From an uncultured Porphyromonas sp. (GTDB taxonomy: Bacteria > Bacteroidota > Bacteroidia > Bacteroidales > Porphyromonadaceae): a stretch of DNA of 9,139 nucleotides. This document shows, in pieces, positions 1 to 7,428 of this stretch. The stretch's first letter is position 1. The number at the start of each line of letters is the position of its first letter. Made by a program: the position numbers and the translations under genes. Under the pieces are notes generated by a model that did not search any database, was not told the DNA's origin, and saw only the letters and a program-made list of their open reading frames with translations. The stretch is from positions 1-9,139 of the forward strand of contig CAKMOP010000210.1 of NCBI GenBank assembly GCA_927910985.1, given 5' to 3'.

Positions 1-82
1 CAATGCCCTACGCACACAGCTCTCCCCCACCACCCTCCAGCAGTGGCAAGCCGACCCACAGAGTCTGCTCAATGACCCAGCA

Positions 83-87
83 GGCCG
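83..87 (+). other. Frame break 1 in sov (extra base)
   Basis: Frame 2 reads NDPAG and would then hit TGA at 89-91. Skipping one C (85 or 86) continues as DDFHHYRGADYD in frame 3, the expected SprA sequence. The site is a CC pair in GGCCGATGA. Confidence 0.8.
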
Positions 88-228
88 ATGACTTCCACCA
101 CTACCGCGGAGCCGACTATGACGCTCAGCGTCTGCCCATCCTCCAGCGATATAAGTACTACAATGGTACCGAGGGCAACTCCTCCGTGCGCCGTGGAGGG
201 GATGGCTACAGCACCGCGGCGACCGTCA

Positions 229-234
229 CCCCCC
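229..234 (+). other. Frame break 2 in sov at a run of six C
   Basis: Frame 3 carries family sequence up to STAATVTP and frame 1 carries it from DTEDINGD. The switch falls on a six-C run; a five-C run would give an unbroken TVTPDTEDINGD. Frame 3 meets TGA at 255-257. Confidence 0.85.
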
Positions 235-3198
235 GACACCGAAGACATCAACGGTGACTACAGCATGAACGAGCTCAACCGCTACTACGAGTGGAAGATT
301 TCGCTCCGCCCTGAGGACTTGGTCGCAGGGCGTGGCTTCATCACCAGCAGTAGGCGTGTCGAGGTCGAGCTACGCAATGGGAAGACCTCCCCTGTCACGT
401 GGTATCAGTTCAAGGTACCGCTCTCCGCCTTCACCAACCGTATCGGAGGGATGAGCGACCTGAGAAGTGTGCGCTTTATGCGCCTTTTCCTCTCAGGCTT
501 TGAGCGTGAGACGCAGCTGCGCTTTGCCTCGCTACGCTTAGTGCGCGGCGATTGGCGCACCTATATTGGTAGTTTGGATGAAGGCACGCCCTCACCGAGC
601 GAGCGCACGCACTTCTCCGTCACCTCGGTCAATATCGAGGAGCACGCCGACCGCTCTCCCGTGAGCTACACCCTTCCTCCGGGGGTATCCCGCTCCATCG
701 ATGCCCAAGGGAGTCAGAGCCTCCAGCAGAATGAGCAAGCCCTCTCCCTCCGCCTCGAAGACCTCCCTGCAGGAGAAAGTCGCGCCGTCTACCGCCGTGT
801 GCAATACGATCTGCGCCGCTACCGTCGCCTCCAGCTCTTCGCCCACGCCGAAGCCCTGCTCGGGGATCTCTCGGGACTGGAGGATGGTGATATGACGCTC
901 TTCGTGCGCCTCGGCTCGGACTACACGCAGCACTATTACGAATATAGCCTACCGCTCACGCTCACCCCTGCAGGGCGGTACAGCAGCCTCAATCCCAGCG
1001 ACCGCCGCCGTGTATGGCCTGATGCCAATCGCATGGATCTACGTCTGGACGACCTTATTAGTCTCAAGCGTAGCCGCAATACCGCACTCGGCACAGGCGC
1101 AGGGGGCGCATCGCTCTACCGCCCATTCTCCCGTCCCGATGCCACGAACCCCACGCACACGCTCACTGTCCTCGGCAATCCCACGCTCGCTAACGTGCGA
1201 GCGCTGGTCATCGGCGTGCGCAATCGATCGGGGCAGACACGTAGCGTCGAGGTCTGGGTCAATGAGCTCCGCGCCAGTGACTACCACGAGGAAGCAGGCT
1301 GGGCGGGGCAAGTGCATAGCCGTCTCCAGCTCGGGGAGTTGGGCGAAGCAAACCTGCGGGCCCAATATACCTCGGCGGGCTTCGGGGCAATTGAGGCCCC
1401 CTTGATGAGCCGCACCCTCGAGAGCCGGCGCTCGTTCCAGTTCGCCTCCTCTCTCGAAGTAGGGCAGTTACTCCCCCCCGAAGCGAAGCTCTCCCTCCCC
1501 ATCTACTACACGGTGAGTGACGAAGTCGTCACGCCACAGTACAATCCCTTGGATGAAGATGTAAAGCTCAGCGCAGCACTTAGCGACCTACCCACCGAGC
1601 AAGCAAAGAAGGAACTACGCGCACGGAGTCTCACGCACCGCCGCAGCCAAGGTCTTTCCCTATCGAAGGTATCTGTGGGCATCCGCTCCTCCGAGCCTAT
1701 GCCCTACGACCCTGCCAATCTCTCGCTCAGCTACGGACGCAATACCTCCACCGAAGAGACCCCCGACATCGAATATAGTCACCACCTCGACTGGCACGCT
1801 ACACTGCGCTACGACTACGCCCCGACCTTCCAGCCACTCCACCCCTTTGCGAAGGTTTCGGGAGCAAGTCCGTGGGCAGACTTCCTACGTCAGTACACCT
1901 TCACACCGTGGCCCAGCCGCCTCGTCCTGGAGACCTCGATGCTCCGCCGCTATGACGAAGAGCAACTGCGTAACCTCGGCGATGGCCTGAGCGACACACG
2001 CCTACCAGCGACCTTCGCCCAGCAGTTCATCTGGAATCGCCGTCTGCAGCTCAACTGGAACCCCACACGCTCGCTCCAGTTTGCCCTCACCTCGGGCACC
2101 GATGCCCGCATCGAAGAGCCACACGTCCAGGTCAATCGCCAGCTCCAGCCCGACACGTGGCGTATCTGGCGTGATTCCGTCGAGCAGAGCATCCGTCAGG
2201 GAGGTACTCCCGTGCACTACGCCCAGCAGGCGAGCCTCAGCTACCAGCTCCCCACAGCCGACATCGCCCCGCTGTCCTTCATCCGCTCACAGCTCAGCTA
2301 CAGCAGCGCCTACTCGTGGGACAGAGGAGCCGTCCTTCCCGACCCCAATATCCGCTTAGCGCATACCCTCTCCGCTCAGGGGGCACTCGAGTCAACCACT
2401 CAGCTCCAGCTCCATCAGCTCTACCAGCGCATCCCAGCTTTAGCACGTCTGGAGCAACGCTTTGGCTCAGGAGCGAGCAGCTTTGATGGTAGGACGAAGG
2501 GCAAAGCCTCGGGAAGCGACCTCCTTGACCGTCTCCTCTATGCCCTCTTGATGGTGAAGGATGTCGCACTCACCTACCGCACGACACGTAGCACCCTCCT
2601 CCCAGGCTTCCTCCCCACGATACGCGCCATCGGCGGGCAAGGCTCTTCGGCGGGTATCCTTACCCCTGGCGTAGCCTTCTCCCTCGGGCTAAGCGATGCC
2701 GACTTCATCGACCAGTTGGCTCAGCGTGGTGACCTTTTAGTCTCGACCGAGCACCTCACCCCCGGGGTCTTCACACAGACACGCACCATCGACCTACGCG
2801 CCACGCTCCAGCCACTCAGCCACCTCAGTATCACCCTCACAGGCAACCACACCCGCACCGACCGCACCGAGATACAATATATGTATGCAGGGCGACCACG
2901 CCTCTACGGCGGAGACTTCACGATGACGACCATCGGGCTCAAAGGCTTCTTTGCCCCCCTACGTAGCGAAGCAGGCTACCGCTCGGAGACCTTCGCCACC
3001 CTCTTAGAGCTCAGAGAGCTCTTTGCCCGCAGGCAGGAGACAGCCAGTGGCTTAGGAAGGGGACTCTCCCTGGATCGCAACGCCCCCGCAGCCCTCATCC
3101 CAGCCTTCAGAGCCACCTATATGTACGGAGCGCAGCGTGGCAAGAAGGGGCTCACCGCCCTCCCTAACCTCCTCGGGAGCTCCCGAACTGGTCGGTGA
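235..3198 (+). CDS. sov: Sov/SprA central fragment (longest open frame)
   Basis: This is the main intact stretch of sov, about 980 family-like codons in frame 1. The frame is open from 88, but codons 88-234 do not match the family, because the real frame there is frame 3. Recognisable SprA features in order are a surface/barrel module with SVRFMRLFLSGF and LRLVRGDWRTY (about 463-567), the VEVWVNELRASD block (about 1249-1281), PQYNPLDEDVKLS (about 1531-1572), the FIWNRRLQLNW block with DARIEEP (about 2026-2120), and LLMVKDVALTYR followed by LLPGFLPTI (about 2545-2625). It is rich in alternating hydrophobic and polar residues, as expected for beta-strands. The last codons, after about 3179, spell non-family residues up to the TGA at 3196-3198, which marks the downstream frame break. 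An annotation of this stretch as a free-standing 1,036-residue protein starting at 88 would be an artefact of the indels. Confidence 0.85.
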   Translation, partial: DTEDINGDYSMNELNRYYEWKISLRPEDLVAGRGFITSSRRVEVELRNGKTSPVTWYQFKVPLSAFTNRIGGMSDLRSVRFMRLFLSGFERETQLRFASLRLVRGDWRTYIGSLDEGTPSPSERTHFSVTSVNIEEHADRSPVSYTLPPGVSRSIDAQGSQSLQQNEQALSLRLEDLPAGESRAVYRRVQYDLRRYRRLQLFAHAEALLGDLSGLEDGDMTLFVRLGSDYTQHYYEYSLPLTLTPAGRYSSLNPSDRRRVWPDANRMDLRLDDLISLKRSRNTALGTGAGGASLYRPFSRPDATNPTHTLTVLGNPTLANVRALVIGVRNRSGQTRSVEVWVNELRASDYHEEAGWAGQVHSRLQLGELGEANLRAQYTSAGFGAIEAPLMSRTLESRRSFQFASSLEVGQLLPPEAKLSLPIYYTVSDEVVTPQYNPLDEDVKLSAALSDLPTEQAKKELRARSLTHRRSQGLSLSKVSVGIRSSEPMPYDPANLSLSYGRNTSTEETPDIEYSHHLDWHATLRYDYAPTFQPLHPFAKVSGASPWADFLRQYTFTPWPSRLVLETSMLRRYDEEQLRNLGDGLSDTRLPATFAQQFIWNRRLQLNWNPTRSLQFALTSGTDARIEEPHVQVNRQLQPDTWRIWRDSVEQSIRQGGTPVHYAQQASLSYQLPTADIAPLSFIRSQLSYSSAYSWDRGAVLPDPNIRLAHTLSAQGALESTTQLQLHQLYQRIPALARLEQRFGSGASSFDGRTKGKASGSDLLDRLLYALLMVKDVALTYRTTRSTLLPGFLPTIRAIGGQGSSAGILTPGVAFSLGLSDADFIDQLAQRGDLLVSTEHLTPGVFTQTRTIDLRATLQPLSHLSITLTGNHTRTDRTEIQYMYAGRPRLYGGDFTMTTIGLKGFFAPLRSEAGYRSETFATLLELRELFARRQETASGLGRGLSLDRNAPAALIPAFRATYMYGAQRGKKGLTALPNLLGSSRTGR
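3174..3183 (+). other. Frame break 3 in sov (missing base)
   Basis: Frame 1 reads LPNLLGS and then departs into SRTGR and a TGA at 3196-3198. Frame 3 reads LPNWSVSYTGL from 3180, which matches the family. One base, most simply a C next to position 3180, appears to be missing. Confidence 0.82.
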
Positions 3199-3938
3199 GC
3201 TACACTGGTCTCGGCGACCTTCCCTTCCTCAAGCGGCACTTCCGCAACGTCACCCTGCGCCACACTTACCGCGCGACCTACACTGTCGGGGGCTTCTCCT
3301 CCTTAGCAGGGTGGCAAGGAGCCCACCCCGATGCCGTAGGAGTCTTGAGCGAAAGCGGTGCCAGCAATAGCGGTACGCCCAGTAGCCAACGGATCAGCTA
3401 TGCCTACGATATTCCTTCGGTCGCCCTGCAAGAGAGCTTCTTCCCCCTCGTCGGGCTGGAGATGACCTGGCTCAATGGTGTCGGGATGAGTACCCAGTGG
3501 CGGCAGAGCCGTGGGGCTGTCCTTCACCTCGGATCACGCTCCCTCATTGAAGCCCTATCACGAGAACTGAGTATCTACCTCACCTACAAGATCGACGACT
3601 TCAGTAGCCTCATCAGCCCCACCACGGTTCGGCGCAGGAAGCGACGCACCACGCAAGCCCCCAGCGCAAGCCCCACCCACGGCCTCACCCTCAAGGGTGA
3701 ATATGCCCACCGCCGCACGCTCACCCTCCTGCGCCAAATCGAAGAAGGCTATACGCAAGCTACCTCGGGCATCATCGACCAGCGTCTGCGTCTGAGTGCC
3801 GCCTACGAGCTCAGCCGTCAGCTCTCCCTCGAAGGGTACTACGAATACAGCCGTAATGTCCCCTTGGTCAGTAGCTACTCCTTCCCCATCTCCACCAGCA
3901 GCTACGGACTCTCCCTACGCGTCACCCTCGACAACTAA
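3195..3938 (+). CDS. sov: Sov/SprA C-terminal fragment
   Basis: This open frame begins at a nominal GTG but really continues the Sov barrel from the preceding frame; codons at 3180-3194 in the same frame already read LPNWS. It carries the family's C-terminal strands: VSYTGLGDLPFLKRHF, LRHTYRATYTVGGFSS, the IPSVALQESFFPLVGLEMTW block, LTLLRQIEEGYTQATSG and a final PLVSSYSFPISTSSYGLSL strand ending in LRVTLDN. This is the natural end of SprA proteins, so the 3' end of the gene is complete. A basic patch RRRKRR (3630-3647) followed by a Pro/Ser/Thr/Ala-rich stretch lies between two predicted strands and is probably a loop. The GTG at 3195 is not a believable start, since the sequence after it is mid-barrel with no signal peptide. 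Confidence 0.85.
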   Translation: MSYTGLGDLPFLKRHFRNVTLRHTYRATYTVGGFSSLAGWQGAHPDAVGVLSESGASNSGTPSSQRISYAYDIPSVALQESFFPLVGLEMTWLNGVGMSTQWRQSRGAVLHLGSRSLIEALSRELSIYLTYKIDDFSSLISPTTVRRRKRRTTQAPSASPTHGLTLKGEYAHRRTLTLLRQIEEGYTQATSGIIDQRLRLSAAYELSRQLSLEGYYEYSRNVPLVSSYSFPISTSSYGLSLRVTLDN

Positions 3939-3955
3939 GGGGTACGCACACCCCT
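3938..3955 (+). terminator. Small hairpin directly after sov
   Basis: AGGGGT (3938-3943) and ACCCCT (3950-3955) form a perfect 6-bp stem with a 6-nt loop, starting on the last base of the sov stop codon. No T-run follows, so this is a weak terminator candidate or an mRNA 3'-end-stabilising hairpin. Confidence 0.35.
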
Positions 3956-3977
3956 CGCGCAAGACGGAGGACAATGC

Positions 3978-4079
3978 TCCACCCGTGGAACAAATAGGTT
4001 CCTCGGATGGAATGGATACTTTCCAACCGAGGAAAGGAAATTTTCCACCTCTGGAACCTTTGGAGGAAGAAGCTGGAAC
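3978..4079. repeat. Cluster of short GGAA/TTCC repeats between sov and uraA
   Basis: TCCACCCGTGGAAC (3978-3991) and TCCACCTCTGGAAC (4044-4057) are 14-mers differing at two positions, 66 nt apart. A shorter CTGGAAC lies at 4073-4079. Between them are small inverted pairs: GGAAC/GTTCC (3987-3991 with 3998-4002) and CTTTCC/GGAAAG (4019-4024 with 4031-4036). No ORF in this stretch looks like a gene. It could be a local repeat remnant, an intergenic repeat family or protein-binding sites; its role is unknown. Confidence 0.5.
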
Positions 4080-4094
4080 AAGGGGAATAATCGC

Positions 4095-4102
4095 TACTTT
4101 TG
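4095..4102 (+). promoter_or_regulatory. Bacteroidota -7 element upstream of uraA
   Basis: TACTTTTG fits the TAnnTTTG consensus of the primary sigma factor of Bacteroidota. It would start transcription near 4109, about 20 nt before the uraA ATG at 4130. I see no good TTTG-type -33 element at the usual spacing; the nearest TTTG (4059-4062) is too far upstream. The short implied leader leaves no room for a riboswitch. Confidence 0.5.
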
Positions 4103-4129
4103 TGCCCGTAATTCCTCTTTACAATAAGT

Positions 4130-5355
4130 ATGACTTCTGACACGACTCCGCTCAGTCCCCTTCGTAAGGGCATCGCTGGCGTTCAGTATCTCTTCGTAGC
4201 CTTTGGAGCCACCGTCCTCGTCCCCCTACTCGTAGGGCTCGACCCATCGACGGCACTCTTCTCGGCAGGTATTGGTACGCTCCTCTTCCACCTGGCGACC
4301 AAAGGCAAGGTCCCTATCTTCCTCGGCAGCAGCTTCGCCTTCATCGCACCTATTATCAGCGCCACGCAGCTCTATGGGCTCAGCGGGGCGCTCTTTGGTT
4401 GTATCGGGGTGAGCGCCGTCTATCTGGTGATGTCGCTCTTGATCCGACTCTTCGGCCTGCGCTTCATCTCGCGCCTCTTCCCTCCCGTGGTCATCGGCCC
4501 GATCATTATGCTTATCGGGCTCCTCCCTCTCAGGCGCCAGCGGTCAAGATGGCTGCGACCAACTGGCCCTTGGCGACCATCTCGCTGGCTACGGCCATCA
4601 TCGTCACCCTCTACGGGCGCGGTATCGCCAAGCTCATCCCGATCTTCCTCGGGATCATCGTGGGCTATCTGGCGGACTTACTCTTCTTCGAAGTAGACCT
4701 CAAGCCCATCTCAGAGGCTGCTTGGTGGAGTCTTCCGCAGATTACCCTACCGCAGACCTTCTCCCTCCAGCCCATCCTCTTTATGATTCCCGTGGCTATC
4801 GCTCCCGTCATCGAGCATATCGGTGATGTGTACGTGGTGAATAGCGTCGCAGGGAAGAACTTCGTCAAGGATCCAGGCCTGCATCGCACTATGCTCGGTG
4901 ATGGCATCGCCTGTCTCTTTGCCTCGCTCGTCGGTGGCCCTCCTGTGACGACCTACTCTGAGGTCACGGGCGCGATGTCGCTGACGAAGATCACCGACCC
5001 AATCGTCTTCCGCATCGCAGCCGTCACGGGCGTACTCTTCTCCCTCATCGGCAAGGTCAGCGCCCTACTACGTAGCATCGACCAAGCCATCCTCGGGGGG
5101 ATTATGCTTCTGCTCTTCGGTACCATCGCAGGCGCGGGCATCACGAGCCTGCTCCACAGTAAGGTTAACCTCGCCTCTTCGCGCAACGTGGTGATCATTT
5201 CCGTCACCCTCACCACCGGCATCGGAGGCGCGGCACTCTCCTACGGCTCCTTCTCCCTCTCAGGCATCGGACTCTCAGCCGTCATCGCCGTAGTGCTGAA
5301 CCTGCTCCTCCCCGAGCGTCAGGAGGATCGTCAAGACAACACAACGCAACATTAA
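4130..5355 (+). pseudogene. uraA: Uracil permease, NCS2 family (UraA-like), frame-disrupted
   Basis: NCS2 permeases of the UraA type are inner-membrane proton symporters, with 14 membrane segments, that import uracil or xanthine-like bases. The first part (4130-about 4522, frame 2) reads [30 protein letters not shown] and FPPVVIGPIIMLIGL. The rest (about 4540-5355, frame 1) reads VKMAATNWPLA, the helix-8 motif IEHIGD (Glu codon 4813-4815) and the helix-10 motif TTYSEVTG (Glu codon 4960-4962). These glutamates correspond to the two substrate-site acids of E. coli UraA. Restoring one base would give 408 residues, near the usual 410-440. As written, frame 2 runs on into a Ser/Arg-rich tail and stops at 4696, and the second frame has no natural start. 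The TTYSE-type site favours uracil over xanthine, but the substrate is inferred. It is the first gene of a unit with the barrel and purine permease downstream. Confidence 0.88.
4520..4543 (+). other. Frame break in uraA (one base lost)
   Basis: Frame 2 carries good NCS2 sequence through MLIGL, ending near 4522. Frame 1 carries it from about AVKMAATNW, near 4540. The total span of 1,226 nt becomes a whole number of codons if one base is added. The exact position within this CTCCTCCCTCTCAGG-type stretch cannot be fixed by eye. Confidence 0.8.
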
Positions 5356-5374
5356 TTCACCCTTCATATTCCTT

Positions 5375-6082
5375 ATGCGACATCTCTATCGTATCGCTCT
5401 TGTCCTCCTGCTCACCACCCTCGGGGCACAGGCGCAAAACATCCAGCTTCACTACGACCTCGGTAGCCAGCTCTACCAAAAAGATCAGCCCACGCGCCCC
5501 GCACTCACCACCACCGTCGAGCTCTTCCGCCCGGACAGATGGGGGAATACCTTTTTCTTCGTGGACATGAACTACCAGAACGAAGGAATCAGCTCCGCCT
5601 ACTGGGAGATCGCACGCGAGTTCAAGCTCGCTCATACTCCGCTGGCTCTGCACCTTGAATACAACGGCGGGCTAACGAATCAGTTCTCGTTCAACAACGC
5701 CTACCTGGCGGGGTTCACCTACGCTTGGAACCAGTCCGACTACCAAGCAGGCTTTACCTTCACCCCGATGTACAAGTACCTGGCACGTCAAGAGCGTCCG
5801 CACTCCTTCCAGCTGACGAGCACGTGGTACGTGCATATGGCAGGCGGCAAGCTCTCCTTTATGGGCTTCGCCGACTTCTGGGGTGACCGCCAAATCGGCA
5901 CGGGGGACAACAACCTCATCTTCCTCTCTGAGCCCCAGCTGTGGGTGAACCTCAACAAGTTCGCAGGCGTTAGTCCACGATTCAACCTCAGTATCGGTAC
6001 CGAATGGGAGATTAGTCACAACTTCGCCGTAGACAAGAAGACCATCATCAACCCCACGCTCGCCCTCAAGTGGACCTTCTAA
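5375..6082 (+). CDS. Outer-membrane Tsx-like barrel, DUF5020 family
   Basis: This 235-residue secreted protein begins with a clear signal peptide (MRHLYRIALVLLLTTLGAQA, cleavage expected after residue 20). The mature part is rich in aromatics and alternating strand patterns, for example WGNTFFFVDMNY (about 55-66), LALHLEYNGG and NAYLAGFTYAW. It ends in ALKWTF; a C-terminal Phe is the usual outer-membrane barrel sorting signal. I recognise it as the DUF5020 family, which resembles the Tsx nucleoside-specific channel of enterobacteria. It starts 19 nt after uraA and ends 21 nt before the purine permease, so the three are probably co-transcribed. My inference is that it lets nucleosides or nucleobases cross the outer membrane for the two permeases. 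Family identity is fairly sure; substrate is not demonstrated. Another small-solute porin role is possible. Confidence 0.85.
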   Translation: MRHLYRIALVLLLTTLGAQAQNIQLHYDLGSQLYQKDQPTRPALTTTVELFRPDRWGNTFFFVDMNYQNEGISSAYWEIAREFKLAHTPLALHLEYNGGLTNQFSFNNAYLAGFTYAWNQSDYQAGFTFTPMYKYLARQERPHSFQLTSTWYVHMAGGKLSFMGFADFWGDRQIGTGDNNLIFLSEPQLWVNLNKFAGVSPRFNLSIGTEWEISHNFAVDKKTIINPTLALKWTF

Positions 6083-6103
6083 CCTTCCACGAATAGATAC
6101 ACT

Positions 6104-7408
6104 ATGCAAGCACTCTATCGTCTTGTGGGCTTTGACCCCACGAAGTATAAGCTCCGCACCGAGCTCCTCTCTGGGCTGACGACCTTCCTCACGATGAGCT
6201 ACATCTTAGCGGTCAACCCCGACATCCTCAGCTCCGCAGGGATGGACAAAGGGGCCGTCTTCACGGCTACTGCCCTGGCCTCGGCTGTCGGTACGCTCCT
6301 CATCGCCTTCCTCGCCAAGCTCCCCTTCGCCCAAGCGCCCAGTATGGGGATCAACGCCTTCTTCGCCTTCACCCTCGTGATGGGTATGGGCTATAGCTGG
6401 CAAGCAGGGCTCGCTGCCGTCTTCGTCGAAGGGGTGATCTTCATCCTGCTGACGGCCTTCAACATCCGCGAGCAAATCGTCCGCTGCATCCCGAAGAACC
6501 TCCGCTTCGCTATCTCCGCAGGGATTGGCTTCTTCATCGCCTTCATCGGACTGAAGAACGCGGGGGTCATCGTCGCTCACCCTGCGACCTTCGTAGCACT
6601 CGGCCCCTTCACTCCGACCTCCGTCTTAGCGGTCATCGGGGTCATCATCAGCGGCGTGCTGATGACGCTACGTGTGCGTGGCGCCCTCTTCTACAGCATC
6701 GTACTCTGCACACTCATCGGGATTCCCCTCGGCGTGACGCAAATCCCCGATAGCTTCGTTCCTGTATCCTTGCCTCGTTCGCTCGCTCCGACCTTCCTGC
6801 AGTTCGACTTCAAGGCTCTGCTTAATATGGATATGGCGCTCACCATCTTCGCCCTCGTCTTTATGGATATCTTCAATACGGTCGGGACGCTCATCGGTGC
6901 TGCAGCTAAGACCGAGATGATGGACTCCGAAGGCAACGTGAAGAACATCAAGGAGGCAATGATGGCCGACGCCTTAGCTACCTCCATCGGAGCTGTCTGC
7001 GGGACATCAACCGTGACGACCTTCGTGGAGAGCGGAGCAGGGATTGCCGAAGGAGGACGCACCGGTATGACGGCCTTCTCTACGGCTATGCTCTTCGTTC
7101 TGGCACTCTTCCTCTCTCCCCTCTTCCTGCTGATTCCCTCAGCAGCGACGACAGGAGCCTTGGTGCTGGTCGGCGTCCTGATGCTCAGCTCCATCCAGGA
7201 TATTGACCTGATGGACATCTCCGAAGCTCTCCCCAGCTTCATCACTGTGCTGACGATGGTGCTTACCTACAACATCGCCGAAGGGATGGCTCTTGGGCTC
7301 ATCTCCTACACACTGGTCAAGCTCCTCAGCGGTCAGTGGCGTCAGGTCTCTGTGACCCTCTACATCGTCTCTGCCCTCCTGGTGCTGCGCTACATCTTAG
7401 CGATTTAA
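6104..7408 (+). CDS. Purine (guanine/hypoxanthine or adenine) permease, AzgA/PbuG-type NCS2
   Basis: This 434-residue inner-membrane symporter is full length for the AzgA-like branch of NCS2 permeases, which import guanine, hypoxanthine or adenine. Landmarks are FDPTKYKLRTELLSGLTTF at the N-terminus, APSMGINAFFAF (78-89, with the conserved Asn84), the helix-8 block FMDIFNTVGTLIG around 254-266, and GTSTVTTFVESGAG with Glu309 in the helix-10 substrate region, followed by IAEGGRTGMTA. Most relatives have Asp in the helix-8 motif (FDTxGT); here it is Asn258, codon AAT. About a dozen further hydrophobic stretches fit a 12-14-helix fold. The ATG at 6104 lies 21 nt after the barrel gene with no Shine-Dalgarno sequence, as is normal for this phylum. 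It is the last gene of the unit, followed by a strong hairpin. Which purine it carries cannot be told from sequence. Confidence 0.92.
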   Translation: MQALYRLVGFDPTKYKLRTELLSGLTTFLTMSYILAVNPDILSSAGMDKGAVFTATALASAVGTLLIAFLAKLPFAQAPSMGINAFFAFTLVMGMGYSWQAGLAAVFVEGVIFILLTAFNIREQIVRCIPKNLRFAISAGIGFFIAFIGLKNAGVIVAHPATFVALGPFTPTSVLAVIGVIISGVLMTLRVRGALFYSIVLCTLIGIPLGVTQIPDSFVPVSLPRSLAPTFLQFDFKALLNMDMALTIFALVFMDIFNTVGTLIGAAAKTEMMDSEGNVKNIKEAMMADALATSIGAVCGTSTVTTFVESGAGIAEGGRTGMTAFSTAMLFVLALFLSPLFLLIPSAATTGALVLVGVLMLSSIQDIDLMDISEALPSFITVLTMVLTYNIAEGMALGLISYTLVKLLSGQWRQVSVTLYIVSALLVLRYILAI

Positions 7409-7428
7409 GCAACCACACGAATAAGTAG

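Larger units (their letters stand above)
1..3938 (+). pseudogene. sov: Type IX secretion outer-membrane translocon Sov/SprA, 3' half, frame-disrupted
   Basis: Sov/SprA is the very large outer-membrane beta-barrel (about 2,400-2,500 residues in the family) through which type IX secretion cargo leaves the cell. The window holds roughly the last 1,300 residues; the 5' half lies upstream. Similarity to the family runs through four segments in order: positions 2-85 (frame 2; LSPTTLQQW, LLNDPAG), 87-about 231 (frame 3; DDFHHYRG, YKYYNGTEGNS), about 235-3179 (frame 1) and 3180-3938 (frame 3). Joining them gives continuous family-like sequence such as NDPAG/DDFHHYRG, TVTP/DTEDINGD and LLGS/LPNWSVSYTGL. 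The joins imply an extra base, an extra base and a missing base. The last two cancel in phase, but no single frame is open throughout, so as written the gene cannot make a full product. Identity is confident from several family motifs; whether the gene is truly broken or the sequence is wrong cannot be decided here. Confidence 0.93.

Noticed and set aside
3..257. Separate 84-residue protein starting at an ATG at position 3
   Set aside because: The first 27 or so codons are out-of-frame sov (the real frame is frame 2 there) and the rest is mid-Sov sequence; the ATG is accidental.
83..257. Programmed frameshifting in sov, suggested by CGA TGA after the first break
   Set aside because: The three breaks go in different directions and at unrelated sequences, with no slippery heptamer or stimulating structure seen. 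Indels explain them more simply.
592..933. Antisense open frame of 113 residues over sov
   Set aside because: It is a shadow of conserved Sov coding sequence.
3939..4129. Riboswitch upstream of uraA
   Set aside because: No purine or other riboswitch core was recognised, and the likely transcription start leaves only about 20 nt of leader.
6206..6580. 124-residue antisense open frame rich in Asp/Glu/Gly
   Set aside because: Composition is what the reverse strand of a hydrophobic membrane gene gives; no family is recognisable.
6691..7245. 184-residue antisense open frame over the purine permease
   Set aside because: It is the complement of a strongly conserved transporter, has no signal of its own, and long antisense frames are common in GC-rich genes.
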